From Oceanospirillum linum (lineage in GTDB: Bacteria; Pseudomonadota; Gammaproteobacteria; Pseudomonadales; Halomonadaceae): a stretch of DNA of 64,000 bases. The DNA is taken from contig NZ_FXTS01000005.1 of the NCBI RefSeq assembly GCF_900182785.1, positions 1 to 64,000 of the forward strand. The letters run 5' to 3'. Both the position numbers and the translations under genes were made by a program. Positions 33,610 to 44,230 of this stretch are shown one piece after another (position 1 is the stretch's first letter; every line of letters begins with the position of its first letter). The notes beneath the pieces were generated by a model. It was not told where the DNA came from, searched no databases, and saw only the letters and a program-made list of their open reading frames with translations.

Positions 33610-34581
33610 TTAGAAAGCAAACTTGCCTTGTACGTTAAAGTTGGTTCGATCTTCATACTTTGCTGTGGTCTTGTTGTATGAATCAGTAACATTCTGCAAC
33701 TCAACACCAAACTCTAAGCCACTTGGCATTTTGTAGAAAGCGTTAACAAACACCATCGTCTGGTCTTCTGAACCAGATGCACCGAAAGATTTAACTTCAG
33801 CCATGGCGTTAGCACTTAACCCACCGCCTAAACCAGCGCCCACACCGGCAGATACAGCTGTCCATTCCGCAGTACCAGTGTCATCATCACCAGTATGCGT
33901 CACAGAGCCAACTAGCTTCATGCTATCCGCTACAGCAACCTTGGCAGAAGCGGTTAGATGGGCATAAGTCGTATTTTCACCTTTTGAATCATTAGTATTA
34001 ACTAAAGCTGCACCGGCAAAAAGGCTTGCTCCACCCATATTTGCACTTAAACCTGCAGCCAAATCGGGAATGTTAGGACCGTCTGTACCAGCAGTGCCTT
34101 TACCCCAGTCCTCAACACCAAAACTCAGTTTAGCACCGCCCATATCCATAGTACGAGCAATCATGGGGTGGCGGTTTGCGTATACTGAAGTACCGGTCAG
34201 GCCAACAAAATCAACTGTTGGCAGAATACCATTCAGGTTAGCGGCAGAAGACCAAGTCTGACCAATTTTCCAACCATCGACCATAACTAAGGCATGACGC
34301 ATACGCAGGTTGCCCTGGTTGCCATTTCCGTAGTAATCACCTTCAAACAAAATGGTCGCGTTGGATGAGCCAATATTAGTCTTCTTAAGGTTGAAACGGC
34401 TTTTAACAGCAGATCCACTCGTATCATTAGTATCAGAACCACCGTCTACGGATGTGCTATCCATAGAAAATTCAGCGGCAACATAACCACCAAAAGAAAA
34501 CTCTGCATGAGCAGTAGTAGACATCGCAGCGGCTGCCAGTGGAAGAAGGATAGTACCTGCAATTTTGTGCTGAAGTTTCAT
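33610..34581 (-). CDS. outer-membrane porin (DcaP-like)
   Basis: A 323-residue beta-barrel. The signal peptide ends STTAHAEFSF. The first strands FGGYVAAEFSMDS, then LRMRHALVMVDGWKIGQTWS (porin-type constriction strand) and the terminal FNVQGKFAF with C-terminal Phe mark a trimeric porin. The layout resembles DcaP-type porins. The ATG follows AAGG. The 5' leader carries a long stem-loop (34613-34655), a likely control point. Substrate unknown. Confidence 0.85.
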   Translation of the reverse strand: MKLQHKIAGTILLPLAAAAMSTTAHAEFSFGGYVAAEFSMDSTSVDGGSDTNDTSGSAVKSRFNLKKTNIGSSNATILFEGDYYGNGNQGNLRMRHALVMVDGWKIGQTWSSAANLNGILPTVDFVGLTGTSVYANRHPMIARTMDMGGAKLSFGVEDWGKGTAGTDGPNIPDLAAGLSANMGGASLFAGAALVNTNDSKGENTTYAHLTASAKVAVADSMKLVGSVTHTGDDDTGTAEWTAVSAGVGAGLGGGLSANAMAEVKSFGASGSEDQTMVFVNAFYKMPSGLEFGVELQNVTDSYNKTTAKYEDRTNFNVQGKFAF

Positions 34582-34612
34582 GTTTTTCCTTACCTTTAGG
34601 TTTGTTGTTATT

Positions 34613-34655
34613 AGTGAGGCAAACAGACGAAATTTGTCCTGAACTTTGCCTCACT
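34613..34655 (-). promoter_or_regulatory. long stem-loop in the porin 5' leader
   Basis: AGTGAGGCAAA and TTTGCCTCACT are perfect 11-base arms enclosing 21 bases, ending about 30 bases before the porin start. A stem of this size in a porin leader suggests control of mRNA stability or translation, as is common for porins with small RNAs. The region 34656-34937 beyond holds promoter-like AT-rich DNA and no gene. Confidence 0.5.
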
Positions 34656-34937
34656 CAATAGGAATTTATTTTTGTTATCGAGAGTGTGGCTTGGCTTCTC
34701 GTCGGTTCTCAGACTCTGAAAAAACCTCATTACTGTCAACTGGAGTAAATGCACCAAATTACTCCGCTAAGGGCCGTTGCATGCACAGAAATAGTTCATA
34801 AAAGCACTGGCAATTAATTTTTTTGTAATAAAAACATAGCAGATGAAACTACCTTACAGCCGTTTTAATATTGCGACCAATCAGTCACAAATAATCAGTA
34901 TTTAATAAAAAAAATAATGCCATTCATATTTCAGACA

Positions 34938-34963
34938 CAAAAAAGCCCCTTTTAAACGGGGCT
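34938..34963 (-). terminator. terminator of the TAXI protein gene
   Basis: On the minus strand AGCCCC and GGGGCT pair around eight bases and run into six T. It lies about 70 bases after the stop. Confidence 0.85.
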
Positions 34964-35031
34964 CATCATCAGGATACGAATAGACTAAAGTATTGGTTTT
35001 ATAAGGTTTTCTAGTGACTGCTAACCCAGTT

Positions 35032-35991
35032 CTACTGCTCTGGGTATTGTTCTACTGCAGGGTGGACAGGAGCAAAATGGCCTACCCTGGTAAACACTGA
35101 TCTCTTATTAAGAGCGTTGAGTGCCGGGTGCATATTGCGGAACTCCTCAAAATTTTCATTAATAACCCTGAGTAACTCTGAAGCAATATTGTTTGGTAGC
35201 TTTTTATTCGCCACCAGCACTGCTGACAATTGAAAGGTATCGATATCAGAAGGATTCCCTCTATAGAGACCTCCCTTTATTTCCCCTGCCCTATAAAAGG
35301 GATATTTTTCAGAAAATCGTTTGATAAGCGTTTGCGGCAATGGAATCAGGCGGCTATCACAAAAGGTCGTCGCCTCCCCTACGGATGTATTCGGGTGGCC
35401 GACATAATAGATAAACGCATCTATTTGACCTGAGCAAAGAGCAAGAGGCATCTCAGAAGCCTGTAACTCACCGACATCCTCCAGGTCACTGTAGGACCAA
35501 CCCAGTTCACTCAGTACAAGATCCATTGTATTTCGCTGACCAGATCCCGGGTCGCCAAGATTTACCCGCTTACCTCTTAAATCCTCTAAAGAATCAATAC
35601 CACTATCCGAGCGAACGACAATGGTAAAATCTTCCGTGTGCAGCGTTAACAATGACCTTAAGTCAGTATCAGCACCTGCCGCCGTGTAAATAGAGGAGCC
35701 ACGGGTTGCATGAAACAGCCAATCAGACTGCACAATTGCGAGATCCAGGCTTCCTCTACGCAATGCCTTCAGGTTATAAGCAGAGCCTGGGGTGCTTTCC
35801 ACGACACAGCGAATGCCATGACGATCAAGTTCTTTGTTCAGTAACCGACAAATTGCACCCCCAACAGGGTAGTAGACACCTGTAATATCACCCGTACCCA
35901 CGGTGATAAAAGAGGGCTCATCGGCTATGACAGTAACCGGAGTTATAACGAGCAGGATACCGGCCAAACATTTATAAAGAAATCGCCGCAT
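35032..35991 (-). CDS. TAXI family TRAP transporter substrate-binding protein
   Basis: A 319-residue periplasmic binding protein. The signal peptide is residues 1-23 (ending VTVIA). Family marks are ITVGTGDITGVYYPVGGAIC, STPGSAYNLKALRRG, DLAIVQSDWLFHA and the C-terminal PVHPAVEQY. TAXI proteins bind small organic acids such as glutamate for a TRAP symporter. No TRAP permease gene is adjacent, so it works with one encoded elsewhere or has a signalling role. Single-gene unit with its own terminator. Confidence 0.9.
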   Translation of the reverse strand: MRRFLYKCLAGILLVITPVTVIADEPSFITVGTGDITGVYYPVGGAICRLLNKELDRHGIRCVVESTPGSAYNLKALRRGSLDLAIVQSDWLFHATRGSSIYTAAGADTDLRSLLTLHTEDFTIVVRSDSGIDSLEDLRGKRVNLGDPGSGQRNTMDLVLSELGWSYSDLEDVGELQASEMPLALCSGQIDAFIYYVGHPNTSVGEATTFCDSRLIPLPQTLIKRFSEKYPFYRAGEIKGGLYRGNPSDIDTFQLSAVLVANKKLPNNIASELLRVINENFEEFRNMHPALNALNKRSVFTRVGHFAPVHPAVEQYPEQ

Positions 35992-36103
35992 TAAAATGCC
36001 TTTATAGAGCTTTACAGATGCATCAATCTTAGGTGGATATGGCAGAAATTGGGAGAATAAACGTTAACTCTATTGATTCCGCACAGGAAAAAGAGGGCAT
36101 GCA

Positions 36104-36133
36104 CGCAAAAGCCAGCATTCGCTGGCTTTTGCG
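36104..36133 (-). terminator. stem-loop terminator after nfuA
   Basis: A perfect 13-base stem with GCAAAAGCCAGC on one arm and an ATTC (minus: GAAT) loop. It lies 27 bases past the nfuA stop. There is little T run beyond the stem, but the stem itself contains four T on either strand. Confidence 0.7.
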
Positions 36134-36159
36134 GTGTGTCTGATGATCAGAAGCACGAA

Positions 36160-36750
36160 CTACTTGAAATAAGCGTTATCCGTAACCGTATGGTCCGTTA
36201 CGTCCCGAATACCTTTCAGCTGAGGAATCTTCTCAAGCAAGGTTTTTTCAACACCATCTTTTAATGTCAGATCTACCGCTGAACATCCCTGACACCCACC
36301 ACCGAACTGAAGAATAGCAATATCATCATCGGTTAGTTCCACCAGCTTAATCTCACCGCCGTGAGCTGCCAGGCCAGGGTTAATATCAGAATACAGCACG
36401 TAAGTAATTTGCTCAGCAAGTGGGCTATCAGCACTCACTTTGGGCATTTTTGCATTGGGAGCTTTAATCGTCAGCTGTCCACCCATGCGGTCCGGGTTAT
36501 AGTCAACCACAGCCTCTTCCAGATAAGCAGCGCTGGTTTTATCGATATAAACAGGAAATACAGCACCATCCTGACGCAGATCTTCTTCCTCTTCTTCTCC
36601 AGGACGGCAATATGCAAGGCATGTTTCCGCATAAGGCGTCCCAGGTTGTGTCACAAATACCCGAACACCAATACCATCCGCATCCTGCTTGCTTAACAGA
36701 TCGCCCAGATAGCTCTGGGCACTTTCAGTAATTTCAATAATGGCAGACAT
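36160..36750 (-). CDS. nfuA: Fe/S biogenesis protein NfuA
   Basis: A 196-residue Fe-S carrier. The N-terminal half is a degenerate A-type domain (ITESAQSYLGDLL) and the C-terminal Nfu domain has the cluster-binding C-x2-C in GGGCQGCSAVDLTLK. It delivers 4Fe-4S clusters to client enzymes. The start ATG follows AGGTGA by 6 bases; a TTG one codon before is less likely. Ends DNAYFK, as in NfuA of many gammaproteobacteria. Confidence 0.95.
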   Translation of the reverse strand: MSAIIEITESAQSYLGDLLSKQDADGIGVRVFVTQPGTPYAETCLAYCRPGEEEEEDLRQDGAVFPVYIDKTSAAYLEEAVVDYNPDRMGGQLTIKAPNAKMPKVSADSPLAEQITYVLYSDINPGLAAHGGEIKLVELTDDDIAILQFGGGCQGCSAVDLTLKDGVEKTLLEKIPQLKGIRDVTDHTVTDNAYFK

Positions 36751-37095
36751 CAAGCGTCACCTAAATTCAACAATGAATGATTGAGAGCTATTTTAAGGTA
36801 AAATCAACGCATTGGAAATACCCTACTATTTTTATCGGTCTTTAACCCTTACCCATGACCTGTTCGGGCCATTATGAGTATTCTGCAAGACAGAGCCAAT
36901 TTTTTTCAGGGTCAGAAGTGACTGACTTTGGTAATGTCTCACTGCGATTTTTGTCACCTGCGCCGCTAATGGCCCTGATCAGCAATTATACTTATAACTA
37001 AGTGGATAAGCGTTATAAGTGCCTGATCTGACAGTGATCTCTTAAAATAGCTTTTTATTTGATAGAATGCCGCAATCTTACGTCATTGAGAAAAG

Positions 37096-37169
37096 TTCAG
37101 CGACCAGCGATGTTAATCTGTACAAAAAAATATGTAGCCACTTTTATAAAATCTACATTGTTCGCTGAA
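37096..37169 (+). other. nested inverted repeats in the metH leader
   Basis: TTCAGCGA (37096-37103) pairs with TCGCTGAA (37162-37169). Inside them ATGTAG pairs with CTACAT (37132-37137 and 37153-37158). The pair ends 57 bases before metH and could form a leader RNA structure. I see no match to SAM, SAH or cobalamin riboswitch cores. The rest of 36751-37226 shows no gene. Confidence 0.35.
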
Positions 37170-37226
37170 TAATGACCTGCTGAATATCGGCACATCGGTT
37201 TTCACCCGTTCGGAGTACCCTAAGAA

Positions 37227-40200
37227 ATGAGTCTTGCAACACGTATTCAAACCTTAAAATCCGCCCTTAAAGAGCGCATCCTGATTCTGGACGGTGGTAT
37301 GGGTACCATGATTCAGGGGGAGAAACTCACTGAAGCTGACTTCCGGGCCGAACGCTTCAAGGACTGGCCATCTGATGTTCAGGGCAATAACGATCTGCTG
37401 GTTCTGACCCAGGGTGATCTTATTAAGCGTCTGCACCTGGATTACCTGAACGCTGGTGCTGATATTCTGGAAACCAATACGTTTAACTCAACCCGCCTTT
37501 CCCAGTCTGACTACGGTATGGAAGAGCTGACCTATGAGCTAAACCTTGAAGCCGCCAAAATCGCACGGGCCGCCGCGGATGAGAAAACGACAGAAACACC
37601 TGAGAAGCCGCGCTTTGTTGCCGGTGTTCTGGGCCCCACCAGCCGTACTGCGTCTCTCTCACCTGATGTCAATGACCCTGGTTTCCGTAATGTTGACTTC
37701 GACACTCTAGCCGTTAATTACCGTGAAGCTACCCGTGCCTTGATCGAAGGTGGGGCCGATCTGATTCTGATCGAAACCATCTTTGACACGCTCAATGCCA
37801 AAGCCGCTATTTTCGCTGTTCAGGATGTATTTGATGAGGTTGGCTTTGAGCTGCCGATTATGATCTCAGGTACCATTACCGATGCGTCAGGCCGCACACT
37901 TTCCGGTCAGACAACAGAGGCTTTCTGGAACTCAATCCGACATGCTAAACCTATATCTGTCGGTTTAAACTGTGCCCTTGGAGCCACAGAGCTACGCCCT
38001 TATTTGGAAGAGTTGTCGAATAAAGCTCAAAGCCACGTTTCAGCCCACCCTAATGCAGGCCTGCCCAATGAATTTGGTGAGTATGACCAAACGGGCAAAG
38101 AGATGGCGGTTATTGTAGAAGAGTTTGCCGCCAGTGGTTTTCTTAACATTATTGGTGGCTGTTGTGGTACTGCACCGGAACACATCAAAGCTATTGCAGA
38201 AGCAGTTGCCAAGTACCCCCCCCCGTCAAATACCCGATATCCCAAAGGCTTGCCGCCTGAGTGGCCTTGAACCATTTAATATCGGTTCTGACAGCCTGTT
38301 TGTGAATGTTGGTGAACGCACAAACGTAACAGGTTCAGCCCGATTTAAGCGCCTGATTGTGGAAGAGGACTACGACACCGCCCTGGAGGTCGCACAGGAG
38401 CAGGTCGAGAATGGCGCCCAAGTGATTGATATCAACATGGATGAAGGGATGTTGGAATCCCAAACTGCCATGGTCACATTTCTCAACCTGGTGGCTGCTG
38501 AGCCTGAAATTGCAAAAGTGCCGATCATGATCGATTCCTCCAAATGGGAGATTATTGAAGCCGGCCTGAAATGCGTACAAGGCAAGCCAGTGGTGAACTC
38601 CATCTCCCTGAAGGAAGGTGAAGAGGCGTTTCGTCACCACGCTAAACTCTGCATGCGTTACGGTGCCGCGATCATCGTGATGGCTTTTGATGAAGATGGT
38701 CAGGCTGACACGTTTGAGCGCAAGCGCGAGATCTGTAAGCGTTCTTACGATGTACTGGTGAATGAGATCGGCTTTCCGGCAGAGGATATTATCTTTGACC
38801 CCAATATCTTTGCCGTGGCGACGGGGATCGAAGAGCATAACAACTATGCAGTAGACTTTATCGATGCTACCCGCTGGATCAAACAGAACCTCCCCCATGC
38901 CATGATTTCCGGTGGTGTTTCTAATGTGTCCTTCTCTTTCCGGGGTAATAACCCTGTACGGGAAGCGATCCATTCTGTTTTCCTCTATCACGCCATTAAA
39001 GAAGGCATGACCATGGGCATCGTAAACGCCAGCCAACTGGCGGTTTACGACGATCTGCCAACGGAGCTGCGTGATTTAGTCGAAGATGTCATTCTGAACC
39101 GCAGAGATGACAGCACAGACCGCCTACTTGACGTTGCTGAAAAATACCGTGGTAACGGCGTAGAGGAAAAGAAAGAGGATCTCGAATGGCGCTCCTGGCC
39201 AGTTACTAAGCGAATCGAGCATGCTCTGGTAAAAGGTATTACCAACTTTATCCTTGAAGACACCGAAGCAGCCCGTATTGAAGCAGATCGCCCTATTCAG
39301 GTGATTGAAGGGCCGCTAATGGACGGGATGAATGTGGTCGGCGACCTGTTTGGTGCCGGTAAAATGTTCCTGCCCCAGGTGGTAAAATCCGCCCGTGTTA
39401 TGAAGCAGGCGGTAGCCCATCTTATCCCATTCATTGAGGCTGAAAAGTCCGGTGAAGTGGAAGCCAAAGGCAAAATCATTATGGCCACGGTGAAGGGCGA
39501 CGTACATGATATTGGCAAGAACATTGTCGGTGTTGTACTTCAGTGCAACAACTATGAGGTAGTGGACCTGGGTGTGATGGTACCTGCAGAGAAAATTCTG
39601 CAGGCCGCCAAAGAACACAATGCCGACATTATCGGTCTGTCCGGCCTGATTACTCCATCCCTTGATGAAATGGTGCATATCGCCAAAGAGATGGAGCGCC
39701 AGGGTTTTGATATACCACTACTGATCGGAGGTGCTACTACCTCTAAGGCCCATACTGCAGTTAAAATTGAGCCACAATACAAACGAGGCCCGGTCATCTA
39801 TGTCACCGATGCCTCCCGTGCCGTTGGTGTTGCCAGTAATCTGCTAAGTGATGAACTGCGGGATGAGTTTGTCGCAGGCCGGCGTAAAGAGTATGAAGAA
39901 ACCCGTATCCGGAATGCCAACCGGCGTGCTAAAGCTGACCGTATAAGTTATGAAAAAGCCTGCGATAACAAGCTGGCACTGGATTGGAACAGCTTCAGTC
40001 CGGTGAAGCCAGCCTTTACCGGCATAAAAGCTTTTGATGACTATGACTTGGCAACGATAGCTCAGCGCATCGACTGGACGCCTTTCTTTATGTCCTGGGA
40101 TCTTGCCGGTAAATATCCACAGATTCTAACCGATGATGTGGTTGGTGAAGCCGCAACAAGCCTGTTTGATGATGCGAAAGTCATGCTGAAAAAAATCATC

Positions 40201-40926
40201 GATGAGAAACTGATCAAGGCCCGTGGAGTGATCGGCTTCTGGCCGGCAAACACGACTCAGGCCGATCAGATTGAAGTCTATGCCGATGAAAACCGCAGTG
40301 ATGTTAAAGCCTTGCTGCAGCACATACGTCAGCAAACACCAAAACCTGAAGGAAAGCCAAACCTGAGCCTTGCAGACTATATTGCACCTAAAGAAACTGG
40401 CCTTGAGGACTATATTGGCGGCTTTGCTGTTAATGCCGGTATTGGTGCAGAAGAACTGGCAAATGAGTATGAAGCAGCGGGCGATGACTACAACTCCATT
40501 ATGGTGAAAGCACTGGCTGACCGTCTTGCAGAAGCCTTTGCAGAACACCTGCACGAACGGGTGCGCAAAGAGTTCTGGGGCTATGCTCAAGATGAAAACC
40601 TTGATAATGATGCACTGATTAAGGAGCAATATCAGGGGATTCGCCCGGCCCCCGGCTACCCGGCATGTCCTGACCATACCGAAAAAGAGACGCTGTTTAA
40701 CCTGCTGGACGCGACAAAACATAGTGGGCTCGAACTGACAGAAAGCTTCGCTATGACCCCAGCGGCAGCCGTTAGCGGCTGGTATTTTGCCCATCCGGAC
40801 GCAAAATACTTCGGTACCGGCAAAATTGATCTGGACCAGGTGGAGCAGATCGCAGAGCGCAAGGGGAAAACCACAGAGGAGATGGAACGCTGGCTGATGC
40901 CGGTTCTGTCTTACGATCCGTCTTAA
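37227..40926 (+). CDS. metH: cobalamin-dependent methionine synthase, frame broken at a C9 tract
   Basis: A MetH of about 1233 residues if joined. It methylates homocysteine from methyltetrahydrofolate. The first part (37227-38224) is the homocysteine domain: ILDGGMGTMIQ, GLNCALG and the zinc pair GGCCGT. The second part carries the pterin domain (NVGERTNVTGS), the cobalamin site DVHDIGKNIVG, and the AdoMet activation domain RPAPGYPACPDHTEK. The two parts are in different frames. At 38216-38224 nine C occur after KYPP where eight would restore KYPPRQIPDIPK. As written, the first frame stops at 38270. This may be a sequencing error, a phase-variable tract or a real mutation; every domain beyond is well kept. 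Confidence 0.93.
38216..38224 (+). repeat. C9 homopolymer within metH
   Basis: A run of nine C between TA and G in the linker between the homocysteine and folate domains. Eight C gives one intact reading frame. Such runs slip in replication and are error-prone in sequencing. Confidence 0.9.
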
Positions 40927-40947
40927 TTTTAGTATTAAGACGTTTCT

Positions 40948-42285
40948 TTGCGTTCTTTACTGTCCTTCCCCGCCTTTCAACGGCAGCGTGAGATTTTAAA
41001 ACTTGCGTTGCCATTGATCGGCGGCATGTTATCCCAAAGCCTGATTAATCTGGTGGACTCTGCCATGGTTGGGGCGTTGGGTAGTACCGCACTGGCTGCC
41101 GCGGGAGTCGCTGGTTATACGGCTTTTGTTATCACGGCACTGATCCTCGGCATCTCTTCTGCGGTGCAGTCAACAACCGCCTATTATTACGGCGCTAAAT
41201 GTACTGTATCTCAGAACAAAACCCTCAAAGCAGGGCTGATCCTAGCCATAATCCTGTGCGGCCCACTTATTCTTATTTTTTATCCATCAACGGGGCTGGT
41301 ACTGTCTTACATCAACTATGATGGTGCCGTCGTTGAACTGGCTGAACCGTACCTTGATTGGCGTGTAATAGGTTTAGTCGCTGTTGCCCTCAACCTCGTT
41401 TTCCGGGGCTACTGGAATGGTCGCCACCATTCAAAAGTCTATTTCCAGACAATCGTACTTATTCATTTGAGTAACATTGCCATCAGCTATGTCTTGATTT
41501 ACGGCAAATTTGGTCTGCCAGCCATGGGGGTTGAAGGTGCAGGCCTGGGCACCTGCATCTCCCTCTTTATTGGCACAATTATCTGGATCATCTACACCCT
41601 GCAACAACTGGGTCTTGGCGTCTTACGCAAGAGCCCTTTAGACAGACAGATACTGCGTAAACTGATTAATCGCACCCTACCCAACTCCCTGCAGCAAACG
41701 CTCTTTGCCTCTGGTTATCTGGTTTTGTTCTGGATCATTGGTCAGATCAACCCCCTGTCTATCGCAGTGGGCCATGTTCTGGTGAACCTCTCTCTACTGA
41801 TGATTCTTCCGGCAGTAGGACTCGGCATGGCTGCCACCAGCCTTGTGGGCCGGTCTTTAGGACAAGCCGATGAGCAAGCTGCTCAATACTGGGGTTTTGA
41901 TGTCGCAAAAGTGGCAGTCTTACTTTTAATGATCATCGCGCTCCCCCTTAATCTTTTTGCTCAACAGATTATCGGGCTGTTCCTAATAGAGCCTCAAGCT
42001 GTTGCTTTAGGCACTGAATTACTGCGGCTCACAGCGATCATGATGGTTATTGACGCCTCAGCCATCGTGCTGACCCAAGCGATGCTCGGCGCAGGAGCCA
42101 GCAAAACAGTGATGCAGGTTTCTGTTACCTTGCAGTGGGGTGTCTTCCTTCCCCTTGCCTTTGTTTTCGGAATCTACCTGGGTTTTGGCCTTATGGCGAT
42201 CTGGTGGGTACAGCTGGTTTACCGGTGCCTTAATGCGGCTGGCTTTATTTGGCTCTGGAAAGTAAAAGCCTGGTCACTGCGTTGA
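40948..42285 (+). CDS. MATE family efflux transporter
   Basis: A 445-residue inner-membrane exporter with 12 predicted helices in two related halves (LPLIGGMLSQSLINLVDSAM in the first, GQINPLSIAVGHVLVNLSLL in the second). It belongs to the DinF/NorM-type MATE group, which uses Na+ or H+ to expel cationic drugs. The start is TTG, 22 bases after the metH stop; no better start precedes the conserved N-terminus. Co-transcription with metH is likely. Confidence 0.9.
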   Translation: MRSLLSFPAFQRQREILKLALPLIGGMLSQSLINLVDSAMVGALGSTALAAAGVAGYTAFVITALILGISSAVQSTTAYYYGAKCTVSQNKTLKAGLILAIILCGPLILIFYPSTGLVLSYINYDGAVVELAEPYLDWRVIGLVAVALNLVFRGYWNGRHHSKVYFQTIVLIHLSNIAISYVLIYGKFGLPAMGVEGAGLGTCISLFIGTIIWIIYTLQQLGLGVLRKSPLDRQILRKLINRTLPNSLQQTLFASGYLVLFWIIGQINPLSIAVGHVLVNLSLLMILPAVGLGMAATSLVGRSLGQADEQAAQYWGFDVAKVAVLLLMIIALPLNLFAQQIIGLFLIEPQAVALGTELLRLTAIMMVIDASAIVLTQAMLGAGASKTVMQVSVTLQWGVFLPLAFVFGIYLGFGLMAIWWVQLVYRCLNAAGFIWLWKVKAWSLR

Positions 42286-42583
42286 TTACGTACTTTGGCT
42301 AAGCTGCTCTGCGCCCCCTCCTCCTTCCGGGTTCTGAGGGGCTAAATATGATGGTACATCACTATTTATCGGCGGCTGAAGGCTTATATTGCCATCTCAC
42401 AGCCTTGCCATTAATATTCTATAAAGAAATAAAGATATAGATATAAATTCATTTTAAGAATAAGAGAAGACTGCTATTGTGCAGCAAATCATGCGGGTAG
42501 TGTCTGTTTTTCATTAAAAAAGCACTCCGCTTTACCGTGACTTTTGGCACATTTGATACAGAAACCCTGTCGTAGGAAATTAA

Positions 42584-44230
42584 ATGTATAAGTACGACGA
42601 TTACGATCAAAAATTAGTTGATGAGCGGGTGGTTCAGTTCCGGGATCAGACCCAGCGTTATCTTGATGGCAAACTGGAAGAGGCTGAGTACCTGCCTCTG
42701 CGCCTGCAAAACGGCATCTACGTGCAACGTCATGCGCCTATGCTGCGCGTGGCAATTCCGTATGGCATGCTGAACTCAAATCAGCTCCGTAAACTGGCGT
42801 ACATAGCCCGCACCTATGACAAAGGTTACGCGCACTTTACAACCCGCCAAAATGTACAGTTCAACTGGCCTGCACTGGAAAACTGTCCGGATATTCTGCA
42901 AGAACTGGCTAAAGTTGAAATGCATGCGATCCAGACCAGTGGTAACTGTATCCGTAACACCACCACAGACCAATTTGCCGGTATAGCCCAGGATGAGATC
43001 ACAGATCCTCGTCCATGGTGTGAAATTGTACGTCAGTGGTCGACCTTTCATCCTGAGTTCGCTTTTCTGCCCCGTAAATTCAAAATTGCAATCAGTGGCA
43101 CAGAGGAAGACCGTGCCGCCATCAAAGTCCATGATGTTGGTCTGCAGCTGGTAGAGAACGCAGATGGCTCCCTTGCTTTTGATGTTTACGTTGGTGGTGG
43201 CTTGGGCCGAACTCCAATGATTGGCAATCTGGTGCGTAAAAACCTGCCCGCTAAGCACTTGCTGACGTATTTAGAAGCCGTACTTCGCGTTTACAACCAG
43301 TTTGGCCGCCGTGATAACAAATACAAAGCCCGTATCAAAATTCTGGTTAAAGCGTTGGGTGTGGAAGGGTTCGCGGAAAAGGTTGAATCTGAGTGGGCAC
43401 ACCTGGTTGATGGCCCATCGACCCTAACAGAAAATGCCATAGCTAAAGCCGCCAGTTTCTTTATCGACCCGGCCTATGAGAACGCACCGGACGAAGGTTC
43501 CTTTGAACAACAACGTGGCAATAATAAAGCCTTCTCACGCTTTGTCACCAATAATACGCAAGCCCACAAGAAAGACGGCTATATTGCCGTTACCGTCTCC
43601 CTGAAGAAAACAGGTATCGCTCCCGGTGATGTAACCGATAGCCAGATGGACCTGGTGGCTGACCTCGCGGACAAGTACAGCTTTGGTGAGCTCCGCGTCA
43701 GTCATCATCAGAATCTGATTCTTTCTGATGTAAAGAAATCAGACCTGTTTGAATTGTGGCAAGTTCTGGAAGAAAACAATCTTGCAACACCTAATATTGG
43801 CAAGCTCACTGACATGATCTGCTGCCCGGGTGGTGATTTTTGCGCCCTGGCAAATGCGAAATCTATTCCCGTTGCCGAAGCGATCCAGCGCCGATTTGAG
43901 GACCTTGATCATCTCTATGATCTTGGCGACATCGAATTCAATTTTTCTGGTTGTATGAATGCCTGTGGCCACCACCATATTGGTAATATTGGCCTTTTGG
44001 GTGTTGACCGTAAAGGTGAAGAGTTCTACCAGGTTTCTCTGGGTGGTCGATCAGGCAGCGATGCTAACATTGGCAAGATCCTTGGCCCTGCAGTGAAACA
44101 GGACCGAATCCCGGATGCCATTGAGGCTATCATGGGGGTTTACGTCGAGAACCGCATCGAGGGCGAGTCCTTTGTAGAGGCTTATCATCGTCTTGGTCAA
44201 GCGAAATTTAAGGAGCGTGTTTATGCCTAA
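42584..44230 (+). CDS. cysI: sulfite reductase hemoprotein-type (nitrite/sulfite reductase)
   Basis: A 548-residue siroheme-Fe4S4 reductase. The cluster ligands are C414-x5-C420 (CPGGDFC) and C457-x3-C461 (SGCMNAC). The first ferredoxin-like repeat has AHFTTRQNVQFNWP and the substrate-site Arg/Lys residues. Six-electron reduction of sulfite to sulfide is expected, since a DUF934 gene follows, as in many CysI loci. The upstream 298 bases hold only promoter-like DNA. Nitrite reduction cannot be ruled out by sequence alone. Confidence 0.93.
   Translation: MYKYDDYDQKLVDERVVQFRDQTQRYLDGKLEEAEYLPLRLQNGIYVQRHAPMLRVAIPYGMLNSNQLRKLAYIARTYDKGYAHFTTRQNVQFNWPALENCPDILQELAKVEMHAIQTSGNCIRNTTTDQFAGIAQDEITDPRPWCEIVRQWSTFHPEFAFLPRKFKIAISGTEEDRAAIKVHDVGLQLVENADGSLAFDVYVGGGLGRTPMIGNLVRKNLPAKHLLTYLEAVLRVYNQFGRRDNKYKARIKILVKALGVEGFAEKVESEWAHLVDGPSTLTENAIAKAASFFIDPAYENAPDEGSFEQQRGNNKAFSRFVTNNTQAHKKDGYIAVTVSLKKTGIAPGDVTDSQMDLVADLADKYSFGELRVSHHQNLILSDVKKSDLFELWQVLEENNLATPNIGKLTDMICCPGGDFCALANAKSIPVAEAIQRRFEDLDHLYDLGDIEFNFSGCMNACGHHHIGNIGLLGVDRKGEEFYQVSLGGRSGSDANIGKILGPAVKQDRIPDAIEAIMGVYVENRIEGESFVEAYHRLGQAKFKERVYA

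Noticed and set aside
36751..37226. SAM or SAH riboswitch before metH
   Set aside because: The nested stem-loop does not show the conserved core of either class. It is listed only as a possible leader structure.
38335..39036. 233-residue frame opposite metH
   Set aside because: Antisense to the conserved pterin-domain region of metH and without a known motif.
42312..42343. Terminator after the MATE gene
   Set aside because: A weak CCCCTC/GAGGGG pairing with a long loop and no T run. Not convincing.
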